Shown here: positions 8,257-16,715 of the stretch, in pieces
Layout: each line of letters begins with the position of its first letter
How positions within the stretch are numbered: position 1 is the first letter of the stretch
Assembly (NCBI RefSeq): GCF_019431045.1
Contig: NZ_JAHXPT010000002.1
Span: 1 to 64,000 of the forward strand
Origin: Clostridium weizhouense
GTDB taxonomy: Bacteria > Bacillota > Clostridia > Clostridiales > Clostridiaceae
Direction: 5' to 3'
DNA length: 64,000 nt
Program-made: the position numbers and the translations under genes
Notes under the pieces: generated by a model
Told to the model about the DNA's origin: nothing
Seen by the model: the letters and a program-made list of their open reading frames with translations, nothing else
Database searches by the model: none

Positions 8257-9711
8257 TTATTTCAATGCATTTTTAGATTTTAATATACTATAAGCTTTAA
8301 GTACCTTACTAGAATAGTATTTTTTTTCATTTGCATCCCAACTAGGATTATGAGCTTTTACATAATCATATAAAGCATCACCTAATTGTTTAACTGTTAC
8401 AGTTGATGCATTGTATCCATTTTGTTTACAAGCATTAAGTACTGTACCTTCTCCAGAATTATAAGCAGAAAATATTACATGAGGTTGAATACCAACAGCA
8501 CTCATTTTTTGCTTATATTCTTTCAATCCCTGTTCTATATTATTAGCTGGATCTGATGAACCTCCGCTTACTTGCATTAATCCATAATATGAACTTCCAC
8601 AATAAGGATTACCTTCACTTTCTATTGCTATAATCGCAGCAGTAATATAAGAATCTATTTTATATGCATTAGATTTATTTATAATAATATCCTTATATCC
8701 ATATTTACTCATATTTGAAATAAATGTGTTGCAATTACTCTCGACAGCAGTTAAATTACCAAGATACTCTTCAGGTATTCCTCCAATATTAATATCAAAA
8801 TAAGTACCAGACTTACTAGGTGGAATTACTCTGCGAACAGAATATATATCTGTTCTTGTAACATCTACAGTTTTAACTATATCATTATGTTTAGGTGCAT
8901 GAAGCATTCTGTTATTTCCTAAATAAACAGAAACATGGCCAGGATATGGTGGGTCAGCTTTCCAAAATAATAAATCTCCCGGTTCCCAGCTATCTTTATT
9001 ATCTTTATCTACTTCGCTTCCTTGCTTGCATTGTTCATATGTAGTCCAACCTATTGTTAGCCCTAATTCATCTGTATATTGGTTATAACAATATTCTACT
9101 AACCCACTACAATCGAATGTATCTGGTCCATGTTTTCCCCATGCATATGGTTTACCTTCTTGTTGTTTTAAAACAGAATAAATTTTTTCCCATAGAGCAG
9201 AACTAGAAACTGAACTTCCTTCTTCATCTTCATCATCAGATAAATCTGACCATTCTACTTCATCCATCACTCTACTAGGTGTCAATGTAAGTTTACTTAT
9301 AAATAAATTATTAGATTTCCATTCGTGTTCTACTTCTTTAATATACATAAAACAATCTTCATAACCTTTTAAAAATGGTGCAACTAAATGAACTCCAAAA
9401 CCTACTCTATAGTTTATATCTCCTATGCACTCTACTTCTATAGTTTCTTTAGGCTTGCAGTTCTCATTTAATATTCTTTTTGCTTTTAGTGAAGCATCTT
9501 CTTTTTTAGATTTAAAAATAATATCTTGAATAATTCCATATTTTTTAATAATACTATCTGTCGCAGTTAAAGTATTATTAATTGCTTCAGCTTCTTCGCC
9601 ATTTTCATTTTTCAAATTATTTAATCCTAATAATTCATTTACTTTTTTAGTTCCTAATGATTGAGCTTTTCCAATACTCATATGCTCTAGTTCTTCAGAA
9701 GATTTAGCCAT
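8257..9711 (-). CDS. Tail hub C-half fused to NlpC/P60 and lytic transglycosylase
   Basis: 484 residues from the ATG at 9711 (RBS AAGGTG; ATGGCTAA overlaps the stop of the preceding gene). Residues about 50-155 match the C-terminal part of XkdQ/late-control-D hub proteins. After an acidic linker, residues about 175-300 are an NlpC/P60 peptidase with DCSG (Cys about 201), GHVSVYLG (His about 259) and HAPK. Residues about 320-480 are an SLT lytic transglycosylase with catalytic Glu in IAIESEG (about 364), YGLMQ, and AYNSGEG. It probably cuts peptidoglycan during DNA injection. The hub domain is split from its N-half, encoded upstream. Confidence 0.9.
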   Translation of the reverse strand: MAKSSEELEHMSIGKAQSLGTKKVNELLGLNNLKNENGEEAEAINNTLTATDSIIKKYGIIQDIIFKSKKEDASLKAKRILNENCKPKETIEVECIGDINYRVGFGVHLVAPFLKGYEDCFMYIKEVEHEWKSNNLFISKLTLTPSRVMDEVEWSDLSDDEDEEGSSVSSSALWEKIYSVLKQQEGKPYAWGKHGPDTFDCSGLVEYCYNQYTDELGLTIGWTTYEQCKQGSEVDKDNKDSWEPGDLLFWKADPPYPGHVSVYLGNNRMLHAPKHNDIVKTVDVTRTDIYSVRRVIPPSKSGTYFDINIGGIPEEYLGNLTAVESNCNTFISNMSKYGYKDIIINKSNAYKIDSYITAAIIAIESEGNPYCGSSYYGLMQVSGGSSDPANNIEQGLKEYKQKMSAVGIQPHVIFSAYNSGEGTVLNACKQNGYNASTVTVKQLGDALYDYVKAHNPSWDANEKKYYSSKVLKAYSILKSKNALK

Positions 9712-10474
9712 TCTCTTCACCTTCTTCTATTTCATCATCTTCAGCTGAATCTCCAGTTTCTATATCAACAGCATTACCTTTACTATCGAATAGCTGTACT
9801 CTAGTAATCATGTCTGACATATCACTTTTATATGATAAAGCTATTAACGTTCCATCTGGATTAGGCAAAGAAGGATCACTGCATGGTCTAATTGTTTGCT
9901 TGCTCCAGTATCTATCACATGGCATTAATCCAACATTTCCTGCTACATCCATAAACATATAATAAAAAGTTCCAAACTGATTATGAACCTCTGTTGCTAT
10001 CATCATACAGGCATCATAAGCACTCTTGTTTTTAACTAAATGATCTATATTTATTGATGCACCTTCACCATTAGGTCCGCCTAAAATTCCATTTTCACTA
10101 TATGGAATTTCTAAATCATTAAAAATTTTACATACTGCATCAAATGCTGAAATATTACTAAAGTTATAAACAACTTTTGACTTAGTTAAATACCAAATAT
10201 AGTCATAGCAAGTCAGTTCCAGTTCCTCTTTATCTGCTTTTAAATCTGAAGTCATTACTTTACCTTTAAAAATATTTCTATCTCCAACGTAAAGTTCTAT
10301 TTTTTGTCCCGATTCTATATAAAAAGAAGGTAAATCACTATAAATTCCATAAGCTAATGTTATGTCTACTTGCTGTGCTATTTTATCTAAGCTACAAGTA
10401 TATTTTACATTTGTAATTAAATCACTCAAACTTTTGCAAATACCACCATCATAAACATAAACGTCTAATCCCAT
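9704..10474 (-). CDS. Tail hub protein XkdQ, N-terminal part
   Basis: 256 residues from the ATG at 10474 (AAAGGA upstream); the longer frame start lacks an RBS. Sequence MGLDVYVYDGG, GQKIELYVGDRNIFKGKV and KEELELTCYDYIWYLTKS matches the N-terminal half of XkdQ, a gp27-like hub. It ends in an acidic tail (DSAEDDEIEEGEENG) where normal XkdQ proteins would continue; the missing C-half begins the next, overlapping gene in the +1 frame. Translational coupling is likely, giving a two-polypeptide hub. Confidence 0.85.
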   Translation of the reverse strand: MGLDVYVYDGGICKSLSDLITNVKYTCSLDKIAQQVDITLAYGIYSDLPSFYIESGQKIELYVGDRNIFKGKVMTSDLKADKEELELTCYDYIWYLTKSKVVYNFSNISAFDAVCKIFNDLEIPYSENGILGGPNGEGASINIDHLVKNKSAYDACMMIATEVHNQFGTFYYMFMDVAGNVGLMPCDRYWSKQTIRPCSDPSLPNPDGTLIALSYKSDMSDMITRVQLFDSKGNAVDIETGDSAEDDEIEEGEENG

Positions 10475-10502
10475 TTGTAATATTCCTTTCTTTAAATTTA
10501 GA

Positions 10503-10535
10503 TATAAAAATAACACCTAGGATTTCCTAAGTGTT
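10503..10535 (-). terminator. Terminator of the moron membrane gene
   Basis: A 10-bp stem (AACACTTAGG / CCTAGGTGTT, one G-U pair) with a 4-nt loop and a following ATTTTTAT tract, 11 bp after the stop of the small membrane protein gene. Confidence 0.8.
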
Positions 10536-10545
10536 TAAAAATTTT

Positions 10546-10842
10546 TTATTTATTTTTACGCATTTCTTCTAACAGTTCTACTTGTTTTTCTGTATTTTCA
10601 GCTATAATAGCAATACAACCGAGTACTGCTTTAATAGCTAAGCCAAAAATAAAAACAGAAATAGCTCCAATCAATAGACCTATTGATATCCCTATGTTAC
10701 CAGTTATAAAAGCTCCTATAAGACAAAGTATCATTAATATTGCAACAATATTAAACACAGTAGCAATATTTTCTCCTGATAATTTCGTTTTTCTTATTAC
10801 ATCATTTTTATCATTATTATTTTTTTCAATGTTACTTTCCAT
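10546..10842 (-). CDS. Small two-helix membrane protein, putative moron
   Basis: 98 residues from the ATG at 10842, preceded by AGGGGG. Residues about 5-25 are charged, then two hydrophobic spans (about 30-52 and 57-88) and a charged C-terminus (EKQVELLEEMRKNK). It interrupts the tail order between the XkdP and XkdQ genes and has its own consensus promoter and terminator, the definition of a moron. Such genes are usually expressed in lysogens and often alter superinfection or cell-surface behaviour, but this protein's role is unknown. Confidence 0.75.
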   Translation of the reverse strand: MESNIEKNNNDKNDVIRKTKLSGENIATVFNIVAILMILCLIGAFITGNIGISIGLLIGAISVFIFGLAIKAVLGCIAIIAENTEKQVELLEEMRKNK

Positions 10843-10871
10843 GTGTATCCCCCTAAACAATATATACTATA

Positions 10872-10899
10872 ATTGTATATTATTAGAAGGTTTTGTCAA
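10872..10899 (-). promoter_or_regulatory. Sigma-A promoter of the moron gene
   Basis: Minus strand TTGACA (10899-10894), 16-nt spacer, TACAAT (10877-10872). It lies immediately after the stop of the XkdP-like gene, 30 bp upstream of the moron start. Full -35 consensus and 5 of 6 at -10. Confidence 0.75.
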
Positions 10900-10903
10900 T
10901 CAT

Positions 10904-11578
10904 TTATCTTATTTTATAACCTGTTTCTGCCATAATAACAGGACTAGTTAAATTATTTAAAGTCATTATTGTTTTATAATATTCACTACTCCCATAAAGC
11001 TTTTTAGCCATATCTTGTATAGATTCACCTTCATCCGGATAATACATATTAGCTGGATAATCAGTTGCTCCATTTTCTCCACTTTCTAAATTTAATGTCT
11101 TATATTCTTGAAATTGTATATCATAGTAAACATTTTGGCTCGCATCTTTTCTACCAAATTTAAAACTTTTTATTTGGCAATTATAATACTCTCCCCATGT
11201 TTTAAACATAAATGCCAGTGGAGTTTGATTGTTTTTCCAAGTCAGCAACGTATCACAATAATAACTATAGGGGTCCTTTATGTCTCCATTGACAAAAGGA
11301 TACTTAAAGGACGGAAAAAAACTTGATATTCCCCAGGTGGCTAATTTCCTATTCATACTTACTGGCAACTCTCCATAATTCATGAGTTTTATTGTTTGAG
11401 AGTCACCTTCTTCATTAAACATCAAATCACTAGGCGATACTGGTAACAATATTATTCTATTATCAATAGCAGTATTTTCATCAGTATTAGCTAGAATTTC
11501 TTGCATATTATTATAATTAGAAAGTGTAGTTATTCTAATTAAAGATGAAAACTGCTCCATTGTCATACCATTATTCAA
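10904..11578 (-). CDS. XkdP-like tail protein with LysM domain
   Basis: 224 residues. N-terminal region has IILLPVSPSDLMFNEEGDSQTI and a PFVNGD..DPYSY segment typical of XkdP. C-terminal 45 residues (DEGESIQDMAKKLYGSSEYYKTIMTLNN) form a LysM peptidoglycan-binding motif. XkdP bridges tape measure and hub in PBSX-like tails. The likely start is TTG at 11578 with AGGTGA five nt upstream. Follows the tape-measure gene by 8 bp. Confidence 0.85.
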   Translation of the reverse strand: MNNGMTMEQFSSLIRITTLSNYNNMQEILANTDENTAIDNRIILLPVSPSDLMFNEEGDSQTIKLMNYGELPVSMNRKLATWGISSFFPSFKYPFVNGDIKDPYSYYCDTLLTWKNNQTPLAFMFKTWGEYYNCQIKSFKFGRKDASQNVYYDIQFQEYKTLNLESGENGATDYPANMYYPDEGESIQDMAKKLYGSSEYYKTIMTLNNLTSPVIMAETGYKIR

Positions 11579-11586
11579 TATATCAC

Positions 11587-13497
11587 CTACTTTCTATTTT
11601 TTTGTGCTGATTTTAAAGATCTCATTATTTCCTCGAAATTATTAGCTTCTATTTTTTGAATTGTTATATTATAATTATTTTTTTCATCATTTTTTATATA
11701 ATCTTTTAATGATTTTTTTTCACCATCTGATAACTTGGTATTTTTATCTATTGAAGTATTTGCATTTGCATCTGTTAATAATTCAACTCCGAATAAATTA
11801 TTAAGCAAACTATTTGCGTCCTCTAATATAGGAGTGCTTGAATTATTTTCTCTTTTTACACCTTTACTACCTAGTATTCCATAATCTGTTTTTATTCCAA
11901 ATAAATTATTAACCCAATCAATTTTTCCACCAACCCAATCTTCTGCTGCATCTGCATAATTTCCTTGTGCAATATCTGCTCCAACTTGGAATTTTGAAGT
12001 TTTATTTATCACTTCATTTCCAACTGTTTTTTCTACTAATAAAGGTAACTTATCTATAATATTATCTAATTGACCACTATCAACAAAATGCTCTATCATT
12101 TTAGATAAAGCATCTCCTATTTTTGTTATTGCATCAGCTACCTTATTTATAGTATCTGGAGTTAATGCCTTACTAAATGCATTTGAAATTGATGTGAAAA
12201 CACTTCCAAATGATTTTCCAATAGTCTCTAATCCGTTTATTGTACCTTTGTCTTCTAATTTATCTTTTAAATCATCTACCATTTTAGCAACAGCAGCAAA
12301 TACTCCTCCTTCTTTTGCAGTACCTGTATTAGTATCAATTCCCATTACTTCAGCTTTCAGTTTTCCCCATACGCCCTCTAATCTTTCTAGCTTACCTTTT
12401 ACAGTTTTTGCATAAGTTTCAGCATAGCCGGCCATTGGAGATTGCTCAATGTAGCCAGTAAGCAAATTAACATATTTTTGAGGATCACCTGCAGTACCTT
12501 TTTTGCTTAATGCACCTTTAAGGGATTTATATTCTTCAGGGTTAGATTTCTTTAAACTTTTATAATAAGATGCAAGGTTTCTATTATTAATACCATACAT
12601 TTGCAGCATATTAACTCTACCTTCTATAGCTTCTTTTACTGCTAATCCTATATGGCTTGTATCAACTTCATCTCTAGTACCTGCTACATCAAGAAACTTT
12701 TCTAATTGATCTTCACTAAGACTTACATTCATTTGACCCATTTTAGCCATAATATCAACTGTGTCAGTTTCACTAGCATATGTTTTATTGGCTTCATATG
12801 TAGCTTTTTGATATGCATCAAGTCCTTTTTCTTCATTTCCATAAAACAAATCAAGTTTCATTCTACCAGTTTCAAAGTCCATAGATTTTTCTATTGCATT
12901 TTTAACACCTTCATAAGAAAATAGTCCATCTGCTACTCTATTAAGTATTCCAAATCCTTGTTCCATCCAGTTATTCATGGTTTTCATAGCTGCTATACTA
13001 GCTGTTATACCAGCACCTATAAGACCAAGTTTTCCTATTATTCCCGCAAATCCACTAGTTAAAAAACTTTGTGCAAAATCCTTAAATCCATCCGGACCTC
13101 CAGCACCACCAGTACCAGAGCCACCTCCACCATTCCAAATATTGTTGGAATCTTTTTGGGCTTTTGAATATGCCTCCTGTATGGTCATTCCAAGTTTAAT
13201 ATACTTTTGTGAAAGGCCTTCTATAGTCTTTTCTTGATTTTCTTTTACTCTATCATTTGCCTTATTAATAGCATTAGCTACACTATCACCTTTTTGAATA
13301 AATTTTTCTGCTATTTTATCCACTTGTTGATATGTCTTTGTAGTTTCATTAATTATCTTTTGATTGCTACCAGTAATGCTGTTAGCAAACTGCTTAAATT
13401 TGTTTTCTGTTGCTAATACTTGGCTTGCAAATTTCTGTAATGGACTAGTATATCCATCTTCTAAAGATAATCTACCACCTAAAATATTTTCGCTCAA
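11587..13497 (-). CDS. Tail tape-measure protein (XkdO-like)
   Basis: 636 residues, short for the family. Residues about 15-130 are helical and charged, followed by a Gly-rich stretch (WNGGGGSGTGGAGG, about 125-137), hydrophobic segments (GFAGIIGKLGLIGAGITASIAAM) and an alpha-helical C-terminus. Starts with TTG behind AGGGAGG. Located after the frameshifted chaperone genes and before XkdP, the standard place. Tape-measure length sets tail length, so the tail should be short, on the order of 100 nm by the usual 0.15 nm per residue rule. Confidence 0.85.
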   Translation of the reverse strand: MSENILGGRLSLEDGYTSPLQKFASQVLATENKFKQFANSITGSNQKIINETTKTYQQVDKIAEKFIQKGDSVANAINKANDRVKENQEKTIEGLSQKYIKLGMTIQEAYSKAQKDSNNIWNGGGGSGTGGAGGPDGFKDFAQSFLTSGFAGIIGKLGLIGAGITASIAAMKTMNNWMEQGFGILNRVADGLFSYEGVKNAIEKSMDFETGRMKLDLFYGNEEKGLDAYQKATYEANKTYASETDTVDIMAKMGQMNVSLSEDQLEKFLDVAGTRDEVDTSHIGLAVKEAIEGRVNMLQMYGINNRNLASYYKSLKKSNPEEYKSLKGALSKKGTAGDPQKYVNLLTGYIEQSPMAGYAETYAKTVKGKLERLEGVWGKLKAEVMGIDTNTGTAKEGGVFAAVAKMVDDLKDKLEDKGTINGLETIGKSFGSVFTSISNAFSKALTPDTINKVADAITKIGDALSKMIEHFVDSGQLDNIIDKLPLLVEKTVGNEVINKTSKFQVGADIAQGNYADAAEDWVGGKIDWVNNLFGIKTDYGILGSKGVKRENNSSTPILEDANSLLNNLFGVELLTDANANTSIDKNTKLSDGEKKSLKDYIKNDEKNNYNITIQKIEANNFEEIMRSLKSAQKNRK

Positions 13498-13512
13498 TTA
13501 CCTCCCTCCTTT

Positions 13513-13731
13513 TTACTTTTTAGCACTAAATTGATTGGCTAATTTGCCTGTATATTCTGCTAATGCTATATTATTATCCGTTTCTTGTTTTTTCATTATC
13601 AGCATACTAGCAATATAAAATGATTTTTCTAGTTCTGATAAATTACATAATTCCTTTAAAGTATGTCCATGTTGAAGATAATGAGCCATCATATAAAGTT
13701 CTATATCAATTTGCTCACCATCTTCGGACAT
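13513..13731 (-). CDS. Tail assembly chaperone, frameshift (T-like) extension
   Basis: 72 codons starting MSEDGEQIDIELYMMAH, directly downstream of the XkdN-like gene in the -1 frame. The nominal ATG has no good RBS, only upstream coding sequence. The frame is open across the A AAA AAC heptamer at the end of the upstream ORF, so it is probably translated mainly as a -1 frameshift fusion of about 225 residues (151-residue N-part, then Leu-Ile, then this ORF), equivalent to lambda gpGT. Located just before the tape measure, where this pair always lies. Confidence 0.8.
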   Translation of the reverse strand: MSEDGEQIDIELYMMAHYLQHGHTLKELCNLSELEKSFYIASMLIMKKQETDNNIALAEYTGKLANQFSAKK

Positions 13732-13733
13732 AA

Positions 13734-14180
13734 TTAGTTTTTTAGATCTTCAATTTCTTTCTTAAGGATTTCCCCTGGTTTTAATTCACTTAATCCATTA
13801 AGTTCCATTATTATTTCTGATACTGCAATCAATTCATTTTCTCGTGGAAATAACTTTTTTACTATTTTATGTGAATTAGTTTTGCATTCATAAGCTTCTA
13901 ATACCTTAGAATCTTGTAAATAGTCAATACTAAGATAAATCATATATTGAATTCCAGATTCGTAGTCATCTTTCATTTTGGCCCTAGCATCTGCTAAATC
14001 ACCTTTATCTAATTCATGAGCTATTAATGATCCTCTAAGTTTCTTACAATATATTCCACACGTATGTATTTCTGTTGCCTGTTCTCTTAACATATCTTTT
14101 TTATTTATAATATCATCAATTGTTAATACATAATCCTCTATTTTTACTTCTTCGTTTTTTATTTCTAAATTATTATTCAT
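13734..14180 (-). CDS. XkdN-like tail assembly chaperone
   Basis: 148 residues from the ATG at 14180, preceded by AAAGGATG. The sequence DYVLTIDDIINKKDMLREQATEI...LRGSLIAHELDKGDLADARAKM is the XkdN-like family, the gpG equivalent for contractile tails of this type. It binds the tape measure during tail assembly. The last codons CTA AAA AAC TAA contain a slippery heptamer that would extend it into the next ORF. Confidence 0.85.
   Translation of the reverse strand: MNNNLEIKNEEVKIEDYVLTIDDIINKKDMLREQATEIHTCGIYCKKLRGSLIAHELDKGDLADARAKMKDDYESGIQYMIYLSIDYLQDSKVLEAYECKTNSHKIVKKLFPRENELIAVSEIIMELNGLSELKPGEILKKEIEDLKN
13737..13743 (-). other. Programmed -1 ribosomal frameshift site (A AAA AAC)
   Basis: In the upstream frame the sequence reads CT[A AAA AAC] TAA, a perfect X XXY YYZ heptamer directly before the stop. 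Slipping -1 gives CTA ATT ATG TCC, in frame with the 72-codon ORF. Position between tail tube and tape measure matches the conserved frameshift in dsDNA phage tail genes. I did not identify a clear downstream stimulatory pseudoknot by eye. Confidence 0.8.
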
Positions 14181-14201
14181 CACAATCATCCTTTCAATTT
14201 T

Positions 14202-14237
14202 AAATTAAAAGGTAGAGTATTAAAGTTTTACTCTACC
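14202..14237 (-). terminator. Terminator after the tail tube gene
   Basis: Perfect 9-bp stem GGTAGAGTA / TACTCTACC with a 9-nt loop, followed by TTTTAATTT on the minus strand; overlaps the tail tube stop codon. Would raise tube protein above the downstream chaperone and tape measure. Confidence 0.75.
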
Positions 14238-14694
14238 AATCTTCTCCATCATCTATAGTATTTGTATAGTCAGCATTTTCAATCATAAATCCTGCTTCAA
14301 AGCTGTCTTCTGCAAAATTATTTTCACTAGCCAGCTTCATTAATGTTGTTTTACCTTTAATCCACGCCTTTGTTATAGCAATGCTTTCTTCTTCCTCCTC
14401 GTCAGGAGTATAATTTGTTGCTTCAAAGTCAAAAATAAAATTTTGCAGTTTCTTTGCTGCTTCTAATACTGCTGGTTTAAATCGGCTATATCTCTTATTG
14501 AGTTTAAAAGATATAGTACATTTATAGCTCATAGTTACTTCTGCATCTGTAGCCGAATTCATAAGTGGTAAATTCTTAGTGTTAGGTTCTATGCTTATTT
14601 CACACTCTTTTAATTCTGCAAGTTCTATGCCGTTAATCTTTATATACCCCTTATTGGTTCTAATAACGTCATAAGGGTTTAATTTTTGTCCCAT
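14233..14694 (-). CDS. Tail tube protein (XkdM-like)
   Basis: 153 residues. GYIKINGIELAELKECEISIEPNTK...TYKC-type beta strands and a late KAWIKGKTTLMKLAS segment match the XkdM/DUF2001 tail tube family of contractile tails. It follows the sheath gene by 15 bp, the invariant sheath-tube order. Polymerises into the inner tube on which the sheath assembles. Length is typical. Confidence 0.88.
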   Translation of the reverse strand: MGQKLNPYDVIRTNKGYIKINGIELAELKECEISIEPNTKNLPLMNSATDAEVTMSYKCTISFKLNKRYSRFKPAVLEAAKKLQNFIFDFEATNYTPDEEEEESIAITKAWIKGKTTLMKLASENNFAEDSFEAGFMIENADYTNTIDDGEDW

Positions 14695-14709
14695 TTAACC
14701 AACTCCTTT

Positions 14710-15789
14710 CTAAGTCTCATATTGAAGGCAGATATGAATATCTTCAATACAATCCATAATCTTCAGTGTAATTTTTATAAATACATAACTTCCTGTTTTG
14801 GCTTTTAGAACTTCTTCATCCTTCATTTCATCAGTATTAATGCCTTTACTTTCTAGATATCTTCTAGTTGCTTCAGCATCTAATTCAGCAAAGGATTCTT
14901 CATCGTTACTCAAGTAACCTTCATTACTTAATGTTTTTAAATAAGAATTCAACTCATTTGTTAATGTTTTTCTATTTTTATATGAGTTTCCTAATCTACC
15001 TAAATAATGTGATTCAAATATCTTATTAGAATCTGATTTTACAAGATCCATAGTTTCAATGATTCTGATTTTAGATAGTGCTTCTGATTGTGAATTTTCA
15101 ATAACCTCAAGTGAATTTACACCCCTTGAGTAAACAATATTAGTACCATTGTTATATAAAAATAATTCCCCATTAGATACGCAATCGTTATTATCTGCTT
15201 TCACATCACAGCTTTTAACATTCTTTGCAATATGGTTTGTGATTGCTTCATTTGCACCCAAAGTACACAATGTAGCTGCTGTTTGTATTGTATATTCTTC
15301 TGGAGAAATATCTCCCAAATCTTTTCCAGTAAAATTTACTATACCTTCAAAATTACTTTTATAATTGTAAAGTACAGCTTTTATTTGATAGTCCTCTTCT
15401 TTTCTTTGAGATTTAACAAAATCTGCTACCTTCTTTTTATCCTCATCTGTTTTAATTTGTGGTACTGCTAACCATCCGTTTTCATTTATTTTATTAAGTA
15501 ATGAAAGTGATTTATCTAAAGAGCCAGTTAGTCCACTTTCAGCGTGTCCAACAGATACTATTAATGTTTTAACTCCATAATCAGCAAAAATTGTACTTAT
15601 AAGAGATTTATTCTTTTCTTCATATTTTTCAACAACTTTTTTTAATTTGGAATATTGATATACTCCTGGAGTTACAGCTAGATCATCTAGAATTAGAAAA
15701 AGCACTCCATGTTTTGCTCTTATATTGGCTGTCTCTGCTAATGCCTGTACTGTAAACTTAGTACCATGCATAGTATTGTTTGTTGCCAT
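14710..15789 (-). CDS. Tail sheath protein (XkdK-like)
   Basis: 359 residues from the ATG at 15789, which has AAGGAGAG at proper spacing; an ATG two codons upstream overlaps the RBS. Features: MHGTKFTVQALAETANIRAKHG near the start, a VVEKYEEKNKSLISTIFADYGV segment, and a C-terminal ITLKIMDCIEDIHI strand that inserts into neighbours in the handshake of contractile sheaths. Its presence makes this phage a contractile-tailed type. Confidence 0.88.
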   Translation of the reverse strand: MATNNTMHGTKFTVQALAETANIRAKHGVLFLILDDLAVTPGVYQYSKLKKVVEKYEEKNKSLISTIFADYGVKTLIVSVGHAESGLTGSLDKSLSLLNKINENGWLAVPQIKTDEDKKKVADFVKSQRKEEDYQIKAVLYNYKSNFEGIVNFTGKDLGDISPEEYTIQTAATLCTLGANEAITNHIAKNVKSCDVKADNNDCVSNGELFLYNNGTNIVYSRGVNSLEVIENSQSEALSKIRIIETMDLVKSDSNKIFESHYLGRLGNSYKNRKTLTNELNSYLKTLSNEGYLSNDEESFAELDAEATRRYLESKGINTDEMKDEEVLKAKTGSYVFIKITLKIMDCIEDIHICLQYET

Positions 15790-15817
15790 ACACATCTCTC
15801 CTTTCTAATTTTGTGCA

Positions 15818-15853
15818 TAAAAATAAGACCAGTTATAATTAAAAACTAGTCTT
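15818..15853 (-). terminator. Intrinsic terminator upstream of sheath gene
   Basis: Minus strand stem AAGACTAGTT / AACTGGTCTT (one G-U pair), 9-nt loop, then ATTTTTAT. It overlaps the stop of the connector gene at 15853. Confidence 0.7.
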
Positions 15854-16296
15854 TAATCAATAATATTTAATTTTAAAATCCCCATAAGCTTATCATAAGT
15901 TGCATCTGGAGTTTCAGGAATAGGTTCAGCCTTTCCATCATAAAAATTTAAGGTCATCATAAAATTAAGGCAATCATCATTGTTATCTATATCTTTATTT
16001 AATATTGGTAATGCTCTTGATTTAACATATATACATTCATCAAACAGCTCAGTTAAATTATCAACCATTTGTAATGAATTTTCTTGTGTTTTAACATCTT
16101 CCACAAAAGTTATATAAATATTATTAAGCTTTTTTCTTGAGCCAAAATGATTAGTACTTTTTAAAGGTTTGATTTTAACATTAAAAGTTGGAACTGTTAT
16201 TTCCTCTTTATTATCATCAATAAAAATATTGTTTTTAGGAAACCTATCTTTTAATGTTTTACATACACTATATAAAAGTTCCACATTTTCAATCAT
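15853..16296 (-). CDS. Tail terminator-like protein (XkdJ position, DUF6838)
   Basis: 147 residues: VELLYSVCKTLKDRFPKNNIFIDD at the N-terminus and a LNNIYITFVEDVKTQENSLQMVDNLTELFD middle, fitting the small tail-terminator/tail-completion proteins of PBSX-like phages. It lies immediately before the sheath and after the gp10-like protein, as expected. Start codon overlaps the previous stop (ATGA). The assignment rests on position and size more than motifs. Confidence 0.7.
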   Translation of the reverse strand: MIENVELLYSVCKTLKDRFPKNNIFIDDNKEEITVPTFNVKIKPLKSTNHFGSRKKLNNIYITFVEDVKTQENSLQMVDNLTELFDECIYVKSRALPILNKDIDNNDDCLNFMMTLNFYDGKAEPIPETPDATYDKLMGILKLNIID

Positions 16297-16715
16297 TTAA
16301 ATGCATCACCTATCTTTCTTCTTAACCTTTCCGGTAATTCTGATTGTACTATAGTTAAACTATCTCTTACTGTATGCTTTCCTGGTACAAACTCTTTAAC
16401 AAGCTTTTTACCAATAGAAGGAACATATTTTCCTACTTCTTGTTTATGACCATTCTCATAAGCATCAGCGTAAGGTGCTTGATTTGAGTCATATCCAACT
16501 TTAATAGAATGAATATTACTCTCTACTTCAACTTTTCCAGTAGTTGCAGACCTTCTTAAATTTCCTGTTTTCACTGAAGTTCTAGCTTGAATTTCAGCAA
16601 CACCTTCTATTGAACCCTCAATTAAAGTTTCATCTATAACATTATTTAATTGTTGTTGTGCTTCATTTATTTTATTAATAAATTCTTCAAATCCGAATGT
16701 ACTTGTACTATCCAT
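16293..16715 (-). CDS. HK97 gp10-like head-tail joining protein
   Basis: 140 residues starting MDSTSTFGFEEFINKINEAQ. The core RTSVKTGNLRRSATTGKVEV followed by PYADAYENGHK is the HK97 gp10/XkdI family signature (KTGxLRxS...YAxyvExG). The ATG at 16715 overlaps the upstream stop (ATGGATAG), so I prefer it to the TTG seven codons upstream. Acts at the head-tail interface. Confidence 0.85.
   Translation of the reverse strand: MDSTSTFGFEEFINKINEAQQQLNNVIDETLIEGSIEGVAEIQARTSVKTGNLRRSATTGKVEVESNIHSIKVGYDSNQAPYADAYENGHKQEVGKYVPSIGKKLVKEFVPGKHTVRDSLTIVQSELPERLRRKIGDAFK

Noticed and set aside
8257..10474. XkdQ split as a simple pseudogene
   Set aside because: The second gene has an RBS and a coupled ATG, and the split falls in acidic linkers outside the conserved folds, so two functional chains are more likely; kept as a finding.
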